Shown here: positions 17,767 to 27,361 of the stretch, one piece after another
Layout: each line of letters opens with the position of its first letter
Numbering within the stretch: the first letter of the stretch is position 1
Assembly (NCBI GenBank): GCA_019359615.1
Contig: JAHHHA010000010.1
Span: 62,001 to 126,000, forward strand
Length of the DNA: 64,000 nt
Direction of reading: 5' to 3'
DNA from: Cyanosarcina radialis HA8281-LM2
GTDB lineage: Bacteria; Cyanobacteriota; Cyanobacteriia; Cyanobacteriales; CCAP-1448
The notes under the pieces: model-generated
What the model was told of the DNA's origin: nothing
Database searches by the model: none
The model's input: the letters and a program-made list of their open reading frames with translations, nothing else
Program-made: the position numbers and the translations under genes

Positions 17767-19182
17767 ATGACCGATGACATCTTAAATAACCGCTACCAAA
17801 TCGATCGACTACTAGGGAAAAATTCCGGACGAAAAACGCTACTCGCGCGAGACTTAGAAACTCAAGAATTAGTAGTTATCAAACTTCTCTCTTTTAGCAG
17901 CGATTTTGAGTGGGACGATCTAAAGCTATTTGAACGCGAAGCCGAAACCTTAAAAGCTTTATCTCATCCGTTTATTCCTAAATATCTCAACTACTTCGAG
18001 GTCGATTCAGCTACCTCTAAAGCGTTTGCTCTAGTTCAAACTTACGTCGAAGGTAGCTCTTTAGAACAACATCTCAAAGCCGGACGGACTTTTACTGAAG
18101 TAGAACTGCAAGAAATTGCCCGATCGGTTTTAGAAATTTTGATTTACTTGCACGATCGCCAACCTCCAGTAATTCACCGCGATATTAAGCCCAGCAATAT
18201 TTTATTAACTAATCGTTCTGGCAATAGCATTGGCGAAGTTTATTTAGTAGATTTCGGTTCAGTACAAACTATTGCTACTAGAGAAAGCAAAACCTTTACG
18301 GTAGTGGGCACTTATGGGTATATGCCCTTAGAACAATTTGGCGGACGAACGGTTCCCGCTTCGGATTTATATAGTTTAGGGGCAACGTTAATTTATTTAG
18401 TAACTGGTACTCATCCAGCCGATCTACCACAAAAAGACTTTCGGATGCAGTTTGAGGATGCAGCAAATATTGACCCGACTTTTGCTAATTGGTTGAAATG
18501 GATGACAGAGCCAAATTTAGAACGTCGTCTGACTTCTGCTAAAGCAGCACTAGCAGCTTTGTTGCAGCCACGTCAAATAGTGAAATCTCCAAGAGGAATT
18601 ACCTCATCGATCGTTAATAAACCTGCTAATAGTAAAATTTTTCTGGTAAAAACAGTAAAATCTCTAGAAATTATTATTCCTTACAATATATATCGAATAA
18701 GCCTTGCTGGAGCGGCTTTTTTATTTGTTTTCGGGCTGGTTTTTTTAATATTCGCTATTAGCTTACCTAGTCCATTTTTAGTTATTGCCTTTATAAGTTA
18801 TTGCCCAATCGTCTTATTGATTTTAGTAAGTGTATTTCCTCAGAATAAAGTTAGTTCGATTGGTAAATTATCCCTATCAACTTATTTTGGAAGACTCCAA
18901 ATAAAATACAAAGTTCCTAAAGCTCAAGCAGATAGACATAGTATTATCGGCAAAGTTCGAGATATTAAAGAAATAACAATAAGATACGATGCTTTTGGCA
19001 AAGCAGCAGCACTAATAATTCAAAAAAATACGATTGCTTTCGAGTTAATTCCTCATTTGGGTAAAGTAGTTAGGCTAGAAAAGATCAGTTCTGAAGAAAT
19101 AGAATGGCTAGCTTACGAACTGAGCGATTGGTTAAAAGTACCAATTACAGCTAAGTTAACCAGTCTGACAACCGATCTATAA
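17767..19182 (+). CDS. Membrane-anchored Ser/Thr protein kinase
   Basis: 471 residues. A Hanks-type kinase domain fills residues 1-270: invariant Lys39 (VVIKLL), catalytic loop HRDIKPSNILL near 137, and DFGS near 168 in place of DFG-plus-other. An activation segment with GTYGYMPLEQFGG follows. Two adjacent hydrophobic segments near 307-360 form a hairpin in the membrane, and a basic cytoplasmic tail follows. The glycine-rich loop is degenerate (LLGKNSGRKT), so activity should not be assumed. Substrates are unknown. It converges on cofH with a 14-bp gap. Confidence 0.88.
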   Translation: MTDDILNNRYQIDRLLGKNSGRKTLLARDLETQELVVIKLLSFSSDFEWDDLKLFEREAETLKALSHPFIPKYLNYFEVDSATSKAFALVQTYVEGSSLEQHLKAGRTFTEVELQEIARSVLEILIYLHDRQPPVIHRDIKPSNILLTNRSGNSIGEVYLVDFGSVQTIATRESKTFTVVGTYGYMPLEQFGGRTVPASDLYSLGATLIYLVTGTHPADLPQKDFRMQFEDAANIDPTFANWLKWMTEPNLERRLTSAKAALAALLQPRQIVKSPRGITSSIVNKPANSKIFLVKTVKSLEIIIPYNIYRISLAGAAFLFVFGLVFLIFAISLPSPFLVIAFISYCPIVLLILVSVFPQNKVSSIGKLSLSTYFGRLQIKYKVPKAQADRHSIIGKVRDIKEITIRYDAFGKAAALIIQKNTIAFELIPHLGKVVRLEKISSEEIEWLAYELSDWLKVPITAKLTSLTTDL

Positions 19183-19196
19183 AGTAAAACGATCGA

Positions 19197-20318
19197 CTAC
19201 AGCAAACGATACAGCGTATCTCGCTGACCATAGGGACGATCGAGAGAATTAATCGCCTGTTGCAAAGTTTCTACTTCCATGCAAGTACCGCCTACAGCGC
19301 CTGCCATGGTCGTAATATGTTCTTCCATTAAGGTACCGCCGAGATCGTTGCAACCCCACTTCAAGGCTTCAGTCGCACCATCTAAGCTCAGTTTCACCCA
19401 ACTAGGCTGATGGTTGGGAATCCAATTTCCCAAAAAGATGCGGGCGACGGCTGTGAGAAGTAAGGCATCTGCCAAAATGGGCTGATCTCTGCCTACCCGA
19501 TGGCGTAAAGGTTTAGGCGCTTCTTGCCCGACAAAAGGCAACAGGATGAACTCGGTAATCGCTGCCCGGTAGCCTCGTGCTAGCGCGGTTTGCTGGAGCG
19601 ATCGCAATCTATCTAAGTGTCCCATCTGCTGTTCGGGAGTTTCAATATGCCCGGAAAGCATGGTGCTAGTAGTCGGCACTCCCAAGCGGTGAGCGGTGGA
19701 GACAATTTCTAACCAAGTGGCAGTATCGATCTTTTCAGGGCAGAGAATGCGCCGCACGTCGTCATCTAACACTTCCGCTGCCGTTCCTGGCATGGAATCG
19801 ACTCCAGCCTCTTTCAAAGCAGCAATTACTTCCTCGTAACTGAGGTTGTCTTCCCTGGCAATAAACTGTACCTCTTGGGGAGAGAAGGCATGAAGGTGCA
19901 GTTGGGGAAATTCCTGTTTGATGGTTTTGACTAACTGCAAGTAGTAGGGCAAGGAACCGCCGCTGATTTTAGCCCCCAGATTGAGTCCCCCTTGCATACA
20001 AATTTCGGTAGCATTTCGCCCCACCGCATCTGTTGCTTTTTCCAAGATTTGAGCCGTATCCAGCCAAAAAGCACCATCTTCACCTTCATCGCGGCGAAAG
20101 GCACAGAAACTACAGTGCTGCTCGCAAATATTGGTAAAGTTGATATTGCGATTGATGACGTAGGTAACGCGATCGCCCGCTTGTTGCTGTCTGAGTCGAT
20201 CTGCTGTTTCCTTGATGGCTGCGATCGAGGAGCGATCGGTTTGTTTTAGCAGTACTACTCCCTGTTCGGGCGACAAATCTCGGCCTGCTAAGGCATCATT
20301 TAAAATTGCATCTACCAT
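19197..20318 (-). CDS. cofH: FO synthase subunit CofH, radical SAM
   Basis: 373 residues. The radical-SAM cluster motif is CEQHCSFC (Cys65, Cys69, Cys72). Family blocks [23 protein letters not shown], and [18 protein letters not shown], plus [25 protein letters not shown], fix it as CofH. CofH couples tyrosine-derived hydroxybenzyl to the ribitylaminouracil intermediate. With CofG it makes 7,8-didemethyl-8-hydroxy-5-deazariboflavin, the antenna chromophore of cyanobacterial photolyases. cofG is not in the window. Confidence 0.95.
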   Translation of the reverse strand: MVDAILNDALAGRDLSPEQGVVLLKQTDRSSIAAIKETADRLRQQQAGDRVTYVINRNINFTNICEQHCSFCAFRRDEGEDGAFWLDTAQILEKATDAVGRNATEICMQGGLNLGAKISGGSLPYYLQLVKTIKQEFPQLHLHAFSPQEVQFIAREDNLSYEEVIAALKEAGVDSMPGTAAEVLDDDVRRILCPEKIDTATWLEIVSTAHRLGVPTTSTMLSGHIETPEQQMGHLDRLRSLQQTALARGYRAAITEFILLPFVGQEAPKPLRHRVGRDQPILADALLLTAVARIFLGNWIPNHQPSWVKLSLDGATEALKWGCNDLGGTLMEEHITTMAGAVGGTCMEVETLQQAINSLDRPYGQRDTLYRLL

Positions 20319-20420
20319 TGATTTTTAGGTAATAGGTAATACACTTCCTTTTCCCTACTGCCTTCTGTACGGGCGCACTAGCGAACCCATGCCCGCCAGG
20401 GCTATTGCTTTGCGCCCCTA

Positions 20421-20459
20421 CTTCTGAACTCCTGAACTCCTGAACTTCTGAACTTCTGT
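20421..20459. repeat. GAACTTCT-type octanucleotide tandem repeat
   Basis: About five copies of TGAACTYC lie directly against the 3' end of crtR. They belong to the family also found at 48028-48073, 51491-51534, 53996-54018 and, as GTTTAGGA, at 44642-44679. Confidence 0.8.
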
Positions 20460-20461
20460 TT

Positions 20462-21340
20462 CTAGCTGTGTTTGTGAAAGCGAATTCCTAAAAAGATGTC
20501 GTATAAAAAGCTACGAAAATCTTTGCCTTGAAGCAGTCCTAGAGATTGATGGCAGTTTTTTGACTCTAACAATGGTTTAACTGCGTGGTAGGCTCCTTGA
20601 TATTTATACCAAGGAATAGAAGGCCATAAGTGATGAATTAAATGATAGTTTTGCCCCAAGATCGCGATGTTAAGAATCGGGCTGGGATAGACTCTGGCAT
20701 TTTTCCAGCGATCGCGTTCTTGAAAGGGACGATGGGGCAAATAATCAAAAAACAATCCCAGCGCAATCCCCACAACCAACGCTGGCACAAACCAAAAATT
20801 CATAATGTACGGCAAAAATCCATATTGGCAAGCTAGGTAGATGACAACGGCGACAAATAGACGGCTTAAAAACCATTCTAACAATTCGTATTTCCGCCAC
20901 AGGCGACGCTTAAAGAAGAAAATTTCGTGATAAAAAAAGCGAGCAGCAATCAACCACAAAGGTCCGCCTGTAGAAACAAAATGATCTGGATCGTTTTCTG
21001 GGTCGTTGACATGAGCGTGATGCTGCATATGCACTCTAGTAAAGACTGGGAAAGCAAAGCCTAACATCAAAGCACTGCCATGTCCCATAATCGCATTCAT
21101 CACTCGATTCCGATGGGCAGCGTTATGACAAGCATCGTGAATCACGGTTCCAGCCATGTGTAAAGCTAAGACATTAATGATGAAGCAAGACCAGTCGGGG
21201 AAGTTCCAGCGCCAATAACCGATTGCAGAAAGCACTATTAACAAAATAGCTACTAAAAACATGATGAGCGTCGGGTTAAAATCGCCAGGTGGCCCTAAAA
21301 ACTCTTTAGGAACAGTCAGGGGTGGCTGTGCCTCCAACAT
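20462..21340 (-). CDS. crtR: Beta-carotene hydroxylase (fatty-acid-desaturase type)
   Basis: 292 residues from the ATG at 21340, which has GAGGAG ten bases upstream. A TTG further up lies at the ribosome site itself. Histidine boxes for the di-iron centre are HDACHNAAH, HMQHHAH and HLIHH (in NYHLIHHLWPSIPWY). Several membrane helices are evident (for example residues 24-40 and 170-215). CrtR hydroxylates the rings of beta-carotene towards zeaxanthin in thylakoid and envelope membranes. The overall sequence fits CrtR rather than a lipid desaturase. Confidence 0.9.
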   Translation of the reverse strand: MLEAQPPLTVPKEFLGPPGDFNPTLIMFLVAILLIVLSAIGYWRWNFPDWSCFIINVLALHMAGTVIHDACHNAAHRNRVMNAIMGHGSALMLGFAFPVFTRVHMQHHAHVNDPENDPDHFVSTGGPLWLIAARFFYHEIFFFKRRLWRKYELLEWFLSRLFVAVVIYLACQYGFLPYIMNFWFVPALVVGIALGLFFDYLPHRPFQERDRWKNARVYPSPILNIAILGQNYHLIHHLWPSIPWYKYQGAYHAVKPLLESKNCHQSLGLLQGKDFRSFLYDIFLGIRFHKHS

Positions 21341-21732
21341 TGATGATTTTCTCCTCAATACCTATGGGAACTTCGATCGAGCTTGACTCGTCACTAAGCA
21401 TCTAGAGCAGTATATTTGATGGTTACAATGCCAACGGCATTTTCTGCACGGGCTTTTTGACAAAAAGTTAGCAGTAGCGTAACCTCTTCTAAATGTTGCT
21501 TTAGAGCCAGCGGTGCTGCTCTCATCCCCGTAGTATACGATACCAACGCTCATTTATAAAGATTTGTGAAACTAAGTGGGTGGGCTTGCCGTCAAAGTAG
21601 CTGGTGTGAGTAGTTAAGGGTGAAGCAGCCGACGAACAACAGCGGCTTGAAACTAATAAGTTATTGCCCTGATGCTTTGCCCAAAAATACAGTCAGGAAA
21701 AACAACTGACAAACGATCGATGATGGAGGAAA
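21341..21732. other. Divergent intergenic region crtR / COP23 gene
   Basis: It holds the promoters of crtR (minus) and the COP23-domain gene (plus). A GGAGG ribosome site lies at 21724-21728. Short open frames on the minus strand here look non-coding. Confidence 0.5.
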
Positions 21733-22560
21733 ATGCAAATGTTTAAGTCTGCGATTGGTAAAGGCCTGGGTTTATCTGCTGGGATGGCAATGTTATTGAG
21801 CAGTACCAGCGCCTTGGCTGCCCCTCAATCCCAAACCTTGCGGTTGGCGCAGAGAGATGTGGTAGTAGATACAGATGGTCGTTCTCCTTCTACTTCTCCT
21901 TCTCCTGACTCGCGCTACCCCGATTCCTCTCGCTATCCGACTTCTAGAGATACGCGATTTGCCTGTCAGTACGTTAACAATCAGTACACGGTGGTGTACT
22001 ACCCAGAAAGCAGACCTGGTGAGGCTTACCCTTGGGCAGTTCCCGGAACTATGGGGGGAGGTTGGTCGGCTGATGTCAGATGCAACACGATCGCCGATCG
22101 CTTAGAAGCATATCGCTTGGAAGGGTTGCAGGAAATGCGTACCGACCGCAAAAATGGCTACAACATTATTTGCGTGACCACCGAACGCAGTAGCGATTGT
22201 CCCAGTCGCATCGTCCTCACGGTACCATCCGGTCAAGATCCAGCAGTGACGCGCGATCGCGTTTTTGAAAATTTGACGGTAGCCGACAGCGGCCAATCCA
22301 CCGTGGGAGTTAACACTTTCACTGGCAGCGGCAGCGGCGATAGATTGCTTAACGATATCTTGGGCGTAAGTTCGCGCGGCAGCAGAAACAGCGTTCGCAA
22401 CCGTTCCACCAGTATCAATTTACGTCCGTTTTTAGATCCTAGCGATGGCGGGACGGGCACTGGGTTTAGAAATGGCGTGAGAGCGAAAAAGCCAGCCGCT
22501 AAACCTGCATCTGCCTCTCCTGCTAACAACCGTCGCCTAGATCCAGGTCGTTTCCGCTAA
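21733..22560 (+). CDS. COP23-domain secreted protein
   Basis: 275 residues. A signal peptide with the pattern AMLLSSTSALAAPQ ends near residue 30. A Ser/Pro/Asp-rich linker (residues 45-72) leads to the COP23 domain: RFACQYVNNQYTVVYYPE, WSADVRCNTIADRLEAY, NIICVTTERSSDC with four cysteines. The family is named after a 23-kDa circadian-oscillating membrane-associated protein of cyanobacteria; its function is unknown. The C-terminus is Arg/Pro/Ala-rich (KKPAAKPASASPANNRR). Either ATG at 21733 or 21739 could be used; GGAGG precedes both. A decayed copy of its 3' end lies at 23757-23828. Confidence 0.85.
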   Translation: MQMFKSAIGKGLGLSAGMAMLLSSTSALAAPQSQTLRLAQRDVVVDTDGRSPSTSPSPDSRYPDSSRYPTSRDTRFACQYVNNQYTVVYYPESRPGEAYPWAVPGTMGGGWSADVRCNTIADRLEAYRLEGLQEMRTDRKNGYNIICVTTERSSDCPSRIVLTVPSGQDPAVTRDRVFENLTVADSGQSTVGVNTFTGSGSGDRLLNDILGVSSRGSRNSVRNRSTSINLRPFLDPSDGGTGTGFRNGVRAKKPAAKPASASPANNRRLDPGRFR

Positions 22561-22883
22561 TTCAATAGAATGCAGAAGTTTAGGAGTTTAGAAGTTTAGA
22601 AGAATCCTAGACTGACAATCATAGCGATCGCAGGAGTTAGCCAAGCCTCTAAAGGTAGGGTGTGTTAGCGTAGCGTAACGCACCTTCACCATCGTTTATC
22701 AGTCCACAATTGCTTAGGTAGAGACGTAGCAGTGCTGCGTCTCTATAATTTTTTAGACATCTTGGCGACAATTCCTCTTTTAATCGCTTCTGCTGCTAAT
22801 ACCTGGCGCAAAGCAGCGGGAGATGGAGCGATCGCCCAACGAAACGGTTAACGAAGGGACGATCGATTCAGCAGTTTCCTTGG
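22561..22883. other. Repeat-filled spacer after the COP23 gene
   Basis: It contains GTTTAGAA/GTTTAGGA octamers (22570-22602), a near-palindrome around GTGTTAGCGTAGCGTAACGC (22657-22680) and the hairpin at 22719-22745. On minus, 22751-22862 reads as about 35 residues of protein-like sequence, but it has no start and no recognised family. Confidence 0.6.
22719..22745. repeat. TAGAGACG hairpin repeat
   Basis: TAGAGACG arms enclose GTAGCAGTGCTGC. Relatives of the same dispersed palindrome family lie at 37448-37475, 43873-43900, 48620-48647 and 53968-53995. Confidence 0.75.
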
Positions 22884-23270
22884 CTACCACAACCGCTCAA
22901 CACCATAGGAGTCAAACATCCGATCCGCTCCTACAATTGGCATCTGTTCCACAATGGCCTGAGCAATCAGCAAACGGTCAAACGGATCTCGGTGATGCAA
23001 AGGTAACGTTGCTACAGTCGAAAGATGAGGAACTTCAATCCTCATCAAATCGAGACTATTTTGAACCAATTGCTGCTCTATGAACGATCGAAACGGTAAA
23101 TCAAACCTCAGCTTACCAATGCTGCATTTAACTGCCATTTCCCAAATGCTGGCAAGACTCAGAAACTTTTCGTTCAAATCGTCTTCAATGAGCACCTTTG
23201 CCGAAGAACTCAGTTGAGGATTATCCGTAATAAACCAAATAAACGTATGCGTATCCAATAGAAGCTTCAT
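22884..23270 (-). CDS. vapC: VapC-type PIN-domain ribonuclease toxin
   Basis: 128 residues. The PIN acidic residues are visible: LLLDTHTFIWF (first Asp), ASIWEMAVK (Glu), HHRDPFDRLLIAQA (the DPFDRLL motif) and IVGADRMFDSYG (last Asp). This is the PIN subfamily typical of Phd-linked toxins. It starts with an ATG at 23270 overlapping the antitoxin stop by 4 nt (ATGA), so the pair is translationally coupled. VapC toxins cleave tRNA or rRNA. All four acidic positions are intact, so the toxin is probably functional. Confidence 0.9.
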   Translation of the reverse strand: MKLLLDTHTFIWFITDNPQLSSSAKVLIEDDLNEKFLSLASIWEMAVKCSIGKLRFDLPFRSFIEQQLVQNSLDLMRIEVPHLSTVATLPLHHRDPFDRLLIAQAIVEQMPIVGADRMFDSYGVERLW

Positions 23271-23497
23271 TCCATGTATTCTCTGAAGTCTTCCAATGGT
23301 TCATCAAAATCATCTGACATCCAAACCAAACCTTTCGCACTACCCGCCTTAGCAGGACGACGTTGGATTGGCTCCACTAGAGCCAATTTCACCACAGGTT
23401 TATCATCTTTAAGAATAATAATTTCCTCCCCGTGCAAAGCTGCTTCCACCAATTGAACCAGGTCTTGAGATGCGTCTGTCAAGCTTACTTGCATCAT
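23267..23497 (-). CDS. Phd/YefM-type antitoxin of the PIN toxin
   Basis: 76 residues. MMQVSLTDASQDLVQLVEAALHGEE and IIILKDDKPVVKLALV are the DNA-binding fold of prevent-host-death/YefM antitoxins. The C-terminal half (MSDDFDEPLEDFREYME) is acidic and fits the toxin-binding tail. It lies first in the operon, overlapping the toxin by 4 nt. Autoregulation of the promoter near 23500 is expected from the family. Confidence 0.88.
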   Translation of the reverse strand: MMQVSLTDASQDLVQLVEAALHGEEIIILKDDKPVVKLALVEPIQRRPAKAGSAKGLVWMSDDFDEPLEDFREYME

Positions 23498-23756
23498 GAT
23501 GCTCCTCTAAATGGGCGATCGTAATATTCAATAGCTCAATCAAATCCCTGTAAAGTCAGATCGATCCATTGACTTAAGTTCTCAGCCGCTTCCACTATCG
23601 AAATCTGTCGTCGCATATGCTTGACTCTCATTAGTCTGTTGCTTTAATTGTATCGAGCCAATTTTATCTCTGGTAATTTCTGGGGGTTCTGGTTTTACAT
23701 GAATTGAGCGATCGCAGGAGACTTCGCGATCGCAATAAATCTGTGAAATTTCCCCA

Positions 23757-23828
23757 AAGCCAGCCTCTAAACCAGCATCGGCTTCTCCTTCAAGCAGTCG
23801 TCGCCTAAATCCAGGTAGTTTCCGCTGA
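23757..23828 (+). pseudogene. Decayed copy of the COP23 gene 3' end
   Basis: On plus, this reads KPASKPASASPSSSRRLNPG, then SFR and a stop. The end of the intact COP23 protein reads KPAAKPASASPANNRRLDPG, then RFR and a stop. Only about 24 codons match and no upstream COP23 domain is present. It is the remnant of a lost tandem or dispersed paralogue, now isolated between the antitoxin and the TPR-protease gene. The rest of 23498-23875 has no recognised gene. Confidence 0.75.
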
Positions 23829-23875
23829 TGCGATCGGAAGGTAGCCACTTTCAAGTGAGGGGCTTTAACGCTCTT

Positions 23876-26776
23876 CTACCAAGCCGTTTTTTGCAATCTT
23901 TCTCTAACCAGTCCAATGGGGAAAGCCGCTCCATTGTACTTATCAAAGCCAAATCTACCAAATCTAACTTCATATAGAATACCAACTACATGGTTATCCA
24001 TATCTAAGACAGGGCTGCCCGATGCACCTAGTGCAACTTGTGCTGATAAGACAATGAATTTCTCTCTTTTTTGCCAGACTTTGCCTTCCATAACTGCCCA
24101 TTCTGGTCGATCTACAGGATGACCGATCGCGCGAACGGGTTGTTCCAAAGAAGTTTTTCCTGTTGCTAGTTGTAGCGGCTGTATATCTGCTGGCAAACCT
24201 GTAACTTCTAAAATTGCTAGATCGAGCGGATCGTCTTTTGGGGTGACGTTAACTATCTTGGCTGACAGCCGTTGGCGAAATTGCCCATCGGGGGGTTGAC
24301 TGTAGAGTTCGATTTCTAAGTTTTTTTGGCGAGTTTGCAGATCTGGCTCGGTTACTACATGGCGGTTAGTCAGAATCCAAGCTTTGCTGCCTTCGCGTTT
24401 AAAGACCCAACCCGTTCCTCTGGGCATTTCTTGCGATAGAATCCTGATTACAGATCGTTTGAGCGATACCAAAGGATCGTCTTGAACTGTCGGTAAACGC
24501 TCGGGTAGGTTAAAGATGCTTGGGTTTTGCTGATAGGCTAAACGACGTTTAACCTTGGCGATATTGAATTGGCGAACCCAATACTCAAGACTCTGTTCCT
24601 TGGGAGCAAAAGAAGATTGGCTAGCTAGATTTACCGTTGAAGCTTTTTGACAGGTTTCTAGGGCTTCTGTGAACTTGTCTTGCCGATACAGCGCCTCGCA
24701 CAAGCCATCGTAAGCAGCGACTGCTTTAGGTTCAAAAACAAGTATTTTGCGGAAAGTAGCTATGGCTGTTTCTAGATTCCCTTCCTCTAAATTTTGCGAT
24801 GCGTTTGCGTATAAAGTTGGTAAATAACTAGGGCGGAAGCCAATTCCGCCGAATACAGATGCCGATCGGACGCTCTGTTTCAGTATTCTTTTTCCTGCTT
24901 CTAGTTCGATGTTGACAGCCTGCTGAAATATTCGAGCGACTTCACTATTTTTTCCTTGTTTGTACAAGGCTTCGCTGAAATACAAATAAGCATAAACTTT
25001 GTTTGACTCAAGCATTAACGTTTTTTGGAACGCCTCTTTTGCTTCCCGATCTTGACCTCGACCGCTCAAGGCGATCGCCAACGACAAGTAAATATTAGGA
25101 TCTTTGGGGTTAAGGGCGATCGCTCGCTCTAAAGTGGCGATCGCTTCCGTCCATTTCTGCTCTTCAATTAGGAGCGTGCTTAAGCCTTGGTAGGCGGCTA
25201 TGTCTTGAGGAAACTTCTTCATAACACTTTGCCAGTGTGCCACTACTTTTTCCCTTAGCTCTGGATTGACTGGCTTTCCTTCAGTTTTCAGGAGGTTGGC
25301 TGTCATCCACCAACCCAAAAGCTGATAAGCTTCGAGATCGTTAGGATTTATAGCGATCGCTTTTTCGAGGCTAGAGAAACCAGCTTCTGGTTGAGATTGG
25401 GCCAACAAAACAATAGCTAACCGCTTATAATTTTCAGAAGTTCTAGGGCTATTTTCTAGCACTTTTTGTAAGCGATCGAAAGCTCGCTTTTTATCAACTT
25501 TATAAGAAGCGTCAATTGAAGCAGGGTATTTGTGATTCAAAAATTCATTAAATAATTTACCTTCGTCAATCAAAGATATAGATAAACCTGTGAATTCATG
25601 ATACCAATTCTGATCCTTAGCCCCCATTGGCACTATTTCCATTGGTATTAGCATCGTTGACAAGCCAAAATAGTTAATTGCTTGCTCTGATTTCCTTTGC
25701 AAAACTAACGCCCATCCTTTGCCAGTGTAGAGTTTACCTGAATAAGATTCTGCTTGCTCGGCTTTTTCAAAACGAGCCATAGCTTCTTCTAATCGATTGC
25801 TTGAAAGTAAAATCCAACCTAATTCTGCCTGAGCATCAACATATTTAGGGTCGATGGTAATAGCTTTTTCTAAAACAGCGATCGCCTCACTCAATTTGCC
25901 TTGTTGATTATATAATTTTCCTAGCAAGTAATAAATATCTTTGTTTTTAAAATTGAGTTTAACGGCTTTTTCTAAAACAGCGATCGCCTCTGTAGATCTA
26001 CCTTTTTCGTTGTATAACACTCCTAGCAAGTAGTAAATCTCTTCGTTTTTAGAATTTAGGTTGATGGCTTTCTCTAAAAGCGCAATTGCTTCTTCTGTTT
26101 TACCTTGGTAAACTAATACCTGTCCTAACAAATAATAAACTCCAGGGCGCTCTGGATTGATAGAGATAAGTTTTTGCAAGAATCTTATTTTTGTTTTCCA
26201 GGAAATTTGGTAGTCTAAGTGGACTTCCAAAAAGCCAATTCTAGTGAATAAATCATCGTAAATTTCCCACTCCTCGTATGGTTGTTTGTCTGCTTCAGAT
26301 TCTAGCTGTTCGCAGCCGTTCGGGTCCGCACAAATAGGAGGAGGAAAAAGTGGTTTCTTCCGTCCAGCGATTTTTTGAAATCTAGTAGTTGCTTCCTCAA
26401 TATTTCCTTTAGCCAGCCAAGCCCAAAGTAACCCAATATGGTAGTCATTATCCTGTGGATTAAGGCTAATAGCTTGTTGATAAAGATCTATAACTCGATC
26501 GATATTTTCTGGCTCGCTTAGCAAAATCAAAGCTAATTTTTCATAAGCTTGGCTATTGTCAGGTTCAAGTTGAATCGCTTTTTTGTAGGCGGCGATCGCT
26601 TCTTCTATTTTCACCTGCTGAAATAAAGCATCTCCCTGTCTAATGTATTCTTCGGCGGTGGAAGCTCGATCGACTTGGCTAACTTCAGCAACAGATCTGG
26701 TAACAGCCGCTTGCGGTATTACTAGAGCAATAGATACACTAATTAAAGCTGCGGATAATCCTGAAGAGAATTTCAT
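23876..26776 (-). CDS. Exported TPR-repeat protein with a C-terminal trypsin-like protease domain
   Basis: 966 residues. The N-terminus is a signal peptide (SSGLSAALISVSIALVIPQAA). About fifteen tetratricopeptide units follow in two blocks (roughly residues 35-370 and 430-720). The C-terminal 190 residues form a trypsin/DegP-like protease with the full triad: His in LTNRHVV, Asp in DPLDLAILEV, and Ser in ALGASGSPVLD. No PDZ domain is present. The likely picture is a periplasmic or thylakoid-lumen protease whose substrates are chosen by the TPR array. The TPR-plus-protease order is known in cyanobacteria, but no defined pathway is attached to it. Confidence 0.85.
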   Translation of the reverse strand: MKFSSGLSAALISVSIALVIPQAAVTRSVAEVSQVDRASTAEEYIRQGDALFQQVKIEEAIAAYKKAIQLEPDNSQAYEKLALILLSEPENIDRVIDLYQQAISLNPQDNDYHIGLLWAWLAKGNIEEATTRFQKIAGRKKPLFPPPICADPNGCEQLESEADKQPYEEWEIYDDLFTRIGFLEVHLDYQISWKTKIRFLQKLISINPERPGVYYLLGQVLVYQGKTEEAIALLEKAINLNSKNEEIYYLLGVLYNEKGRSTEAIAVLEKAVKLNFKNKDIYYLLGKLYNQQGKLSEAIAVLEKAITIDPKYVDAQAELGWILLSSNRLEEAMARFEKAEQAESYSGKLYTGKGWALVLQRKSEQAINYFGLSTMLIPMEIVPMGAKDQNWYHEFTGLSISLIDEGKLFNEFLNHKYPASIDASYKVDKKRAFDRLQKVLENSPRTSENYKRLAIVLLAQSQPEAGFSSLEKAIAINPNDLEAYQLLGWWMTANLLKTEGKPVNPELREKVVAHWQSVMKKFPQDIAAYQGLSTLLIEEQKWTEAIATLERAIALNPKDPNIYLSLAIALSGRGQDREAKEAFQKTLMLESNKVYAYLYFSEALYKQGKNSEVARIFQQAVNIELEAGKRILKQSVRSASVFGGIGFRPSYLPTLYANASQNLEEGNLETAIATFRKILVFEPKAVAAYDGLCEALYRQDKFTEALETCQKASTVNLASQSSFAPKEQSLEYWVRQFNIAKVKRRLAYQQNPSIFNLPERLPTVQDDPLVSLKRSVIRILSQEMPRGTGWVFKREGSKAWILTNRHVVTEPDLQTRQKNLEIELYSQPPDGQFRQRLSAKIVNVTPKDDPLDLAILEVTGLPADIQPLQLATGKTSLEQPVRAIGHPVDRPEWAVMEGKVWQKREKFIVLSAQVALGASGSPVLDMDNHVVGILYEVRFGRFGFDKYNGAAFPIGLVRERLQKTAW

Positions 26777-27016
26777 AAATACTCTCGCTACCGTTGATGT
26801 CCTACCGTCGGCGAAATCGAATTAGCCTTCACCTAACCAAATGGATGTGGACAAAAGATATTTTTATCGTTCGGAGAAAGTGCTAGCTCAAGAGAAGTAA
26901 TTGCATTTTATGTTGAAGTTAAATTAAATTAACAGGGCTGTGTGCCACTTCTCAAAGCTCCACAGCGATCGGTGATCGATCGAAACCATTGGGTAAGCTA
27001 GGAAAGGCGATCGCTT

Positions 27017-27358
27017 TCAACTTGCAGGGCGCACGACCCGAACCAACTCGCTTTCTAAAGATTCCAGAGCAGCGATCGCTTCATCGATCCGAGTTGCCAT
27101 TTGTAGGCGATCCCTGTCGTTAGTGCAGACAATAATACCGAAATGCTGAGAATTGACGCGGTGCAATCGAGCAAAATCTTGGCGATTGAGGGTAATAACC
27201 GCACGATTGTCGCTAATGGCAAAGGCTAACACGTCCTTATCGGGGATGCCCAAGTTGGCATTGCCAGCTTCTTGCACTGTCAAAACATCATGTCCTATCG
27301 TCCGCAGTAACTCGCTGACGACGCGTGGAAACTGTTCGTCGGCATACAAGCGTGCCAT
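27017..27358 (-). CDS. DUF5615 PIN-like toxin
   Basis: 113 residues. It has the compact PIN-like fold: LYADEQFPRVVSELLRTIGHDVLTV with an early Asp-Glu, DKDVLAFAISDNRAVITLNRQDFARLH in the middle, and a helix-rich end. These proteins are toxins paired with DUF433 antitoxins, as here. It lies 3 bp after the antitoxin stop on the same strand. By family it is predicted to be a ribonuclease; the target is unknown. Confidence 0.82.
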   Translation of the reverse strand: MARLYADEQFPRVVSELLRTIGHDVLTVQEAGNANLGIPDKDVLAFAISDNRAVITLNRQDFARLHRVNSQHFGIIVCTNDRDRLQMATRIDEAIAALESLESELVRVVRPAS

Positions 27359-27361
27359 TGG

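Noticed and set aside
21362-21553. A 63-codon minus frame upstream of crtR
   Set aside because: Poor codon pattern, no ribosome site, lies in the divergent promoter region.
22751-22862. Minus-strand 35-codon frame with protein-like sequence (SPAALRQVLAAEAIKRG)
   Set aside because: No start codon, no recognised family, flanked by repeats; could be another relic but cannot be supported.
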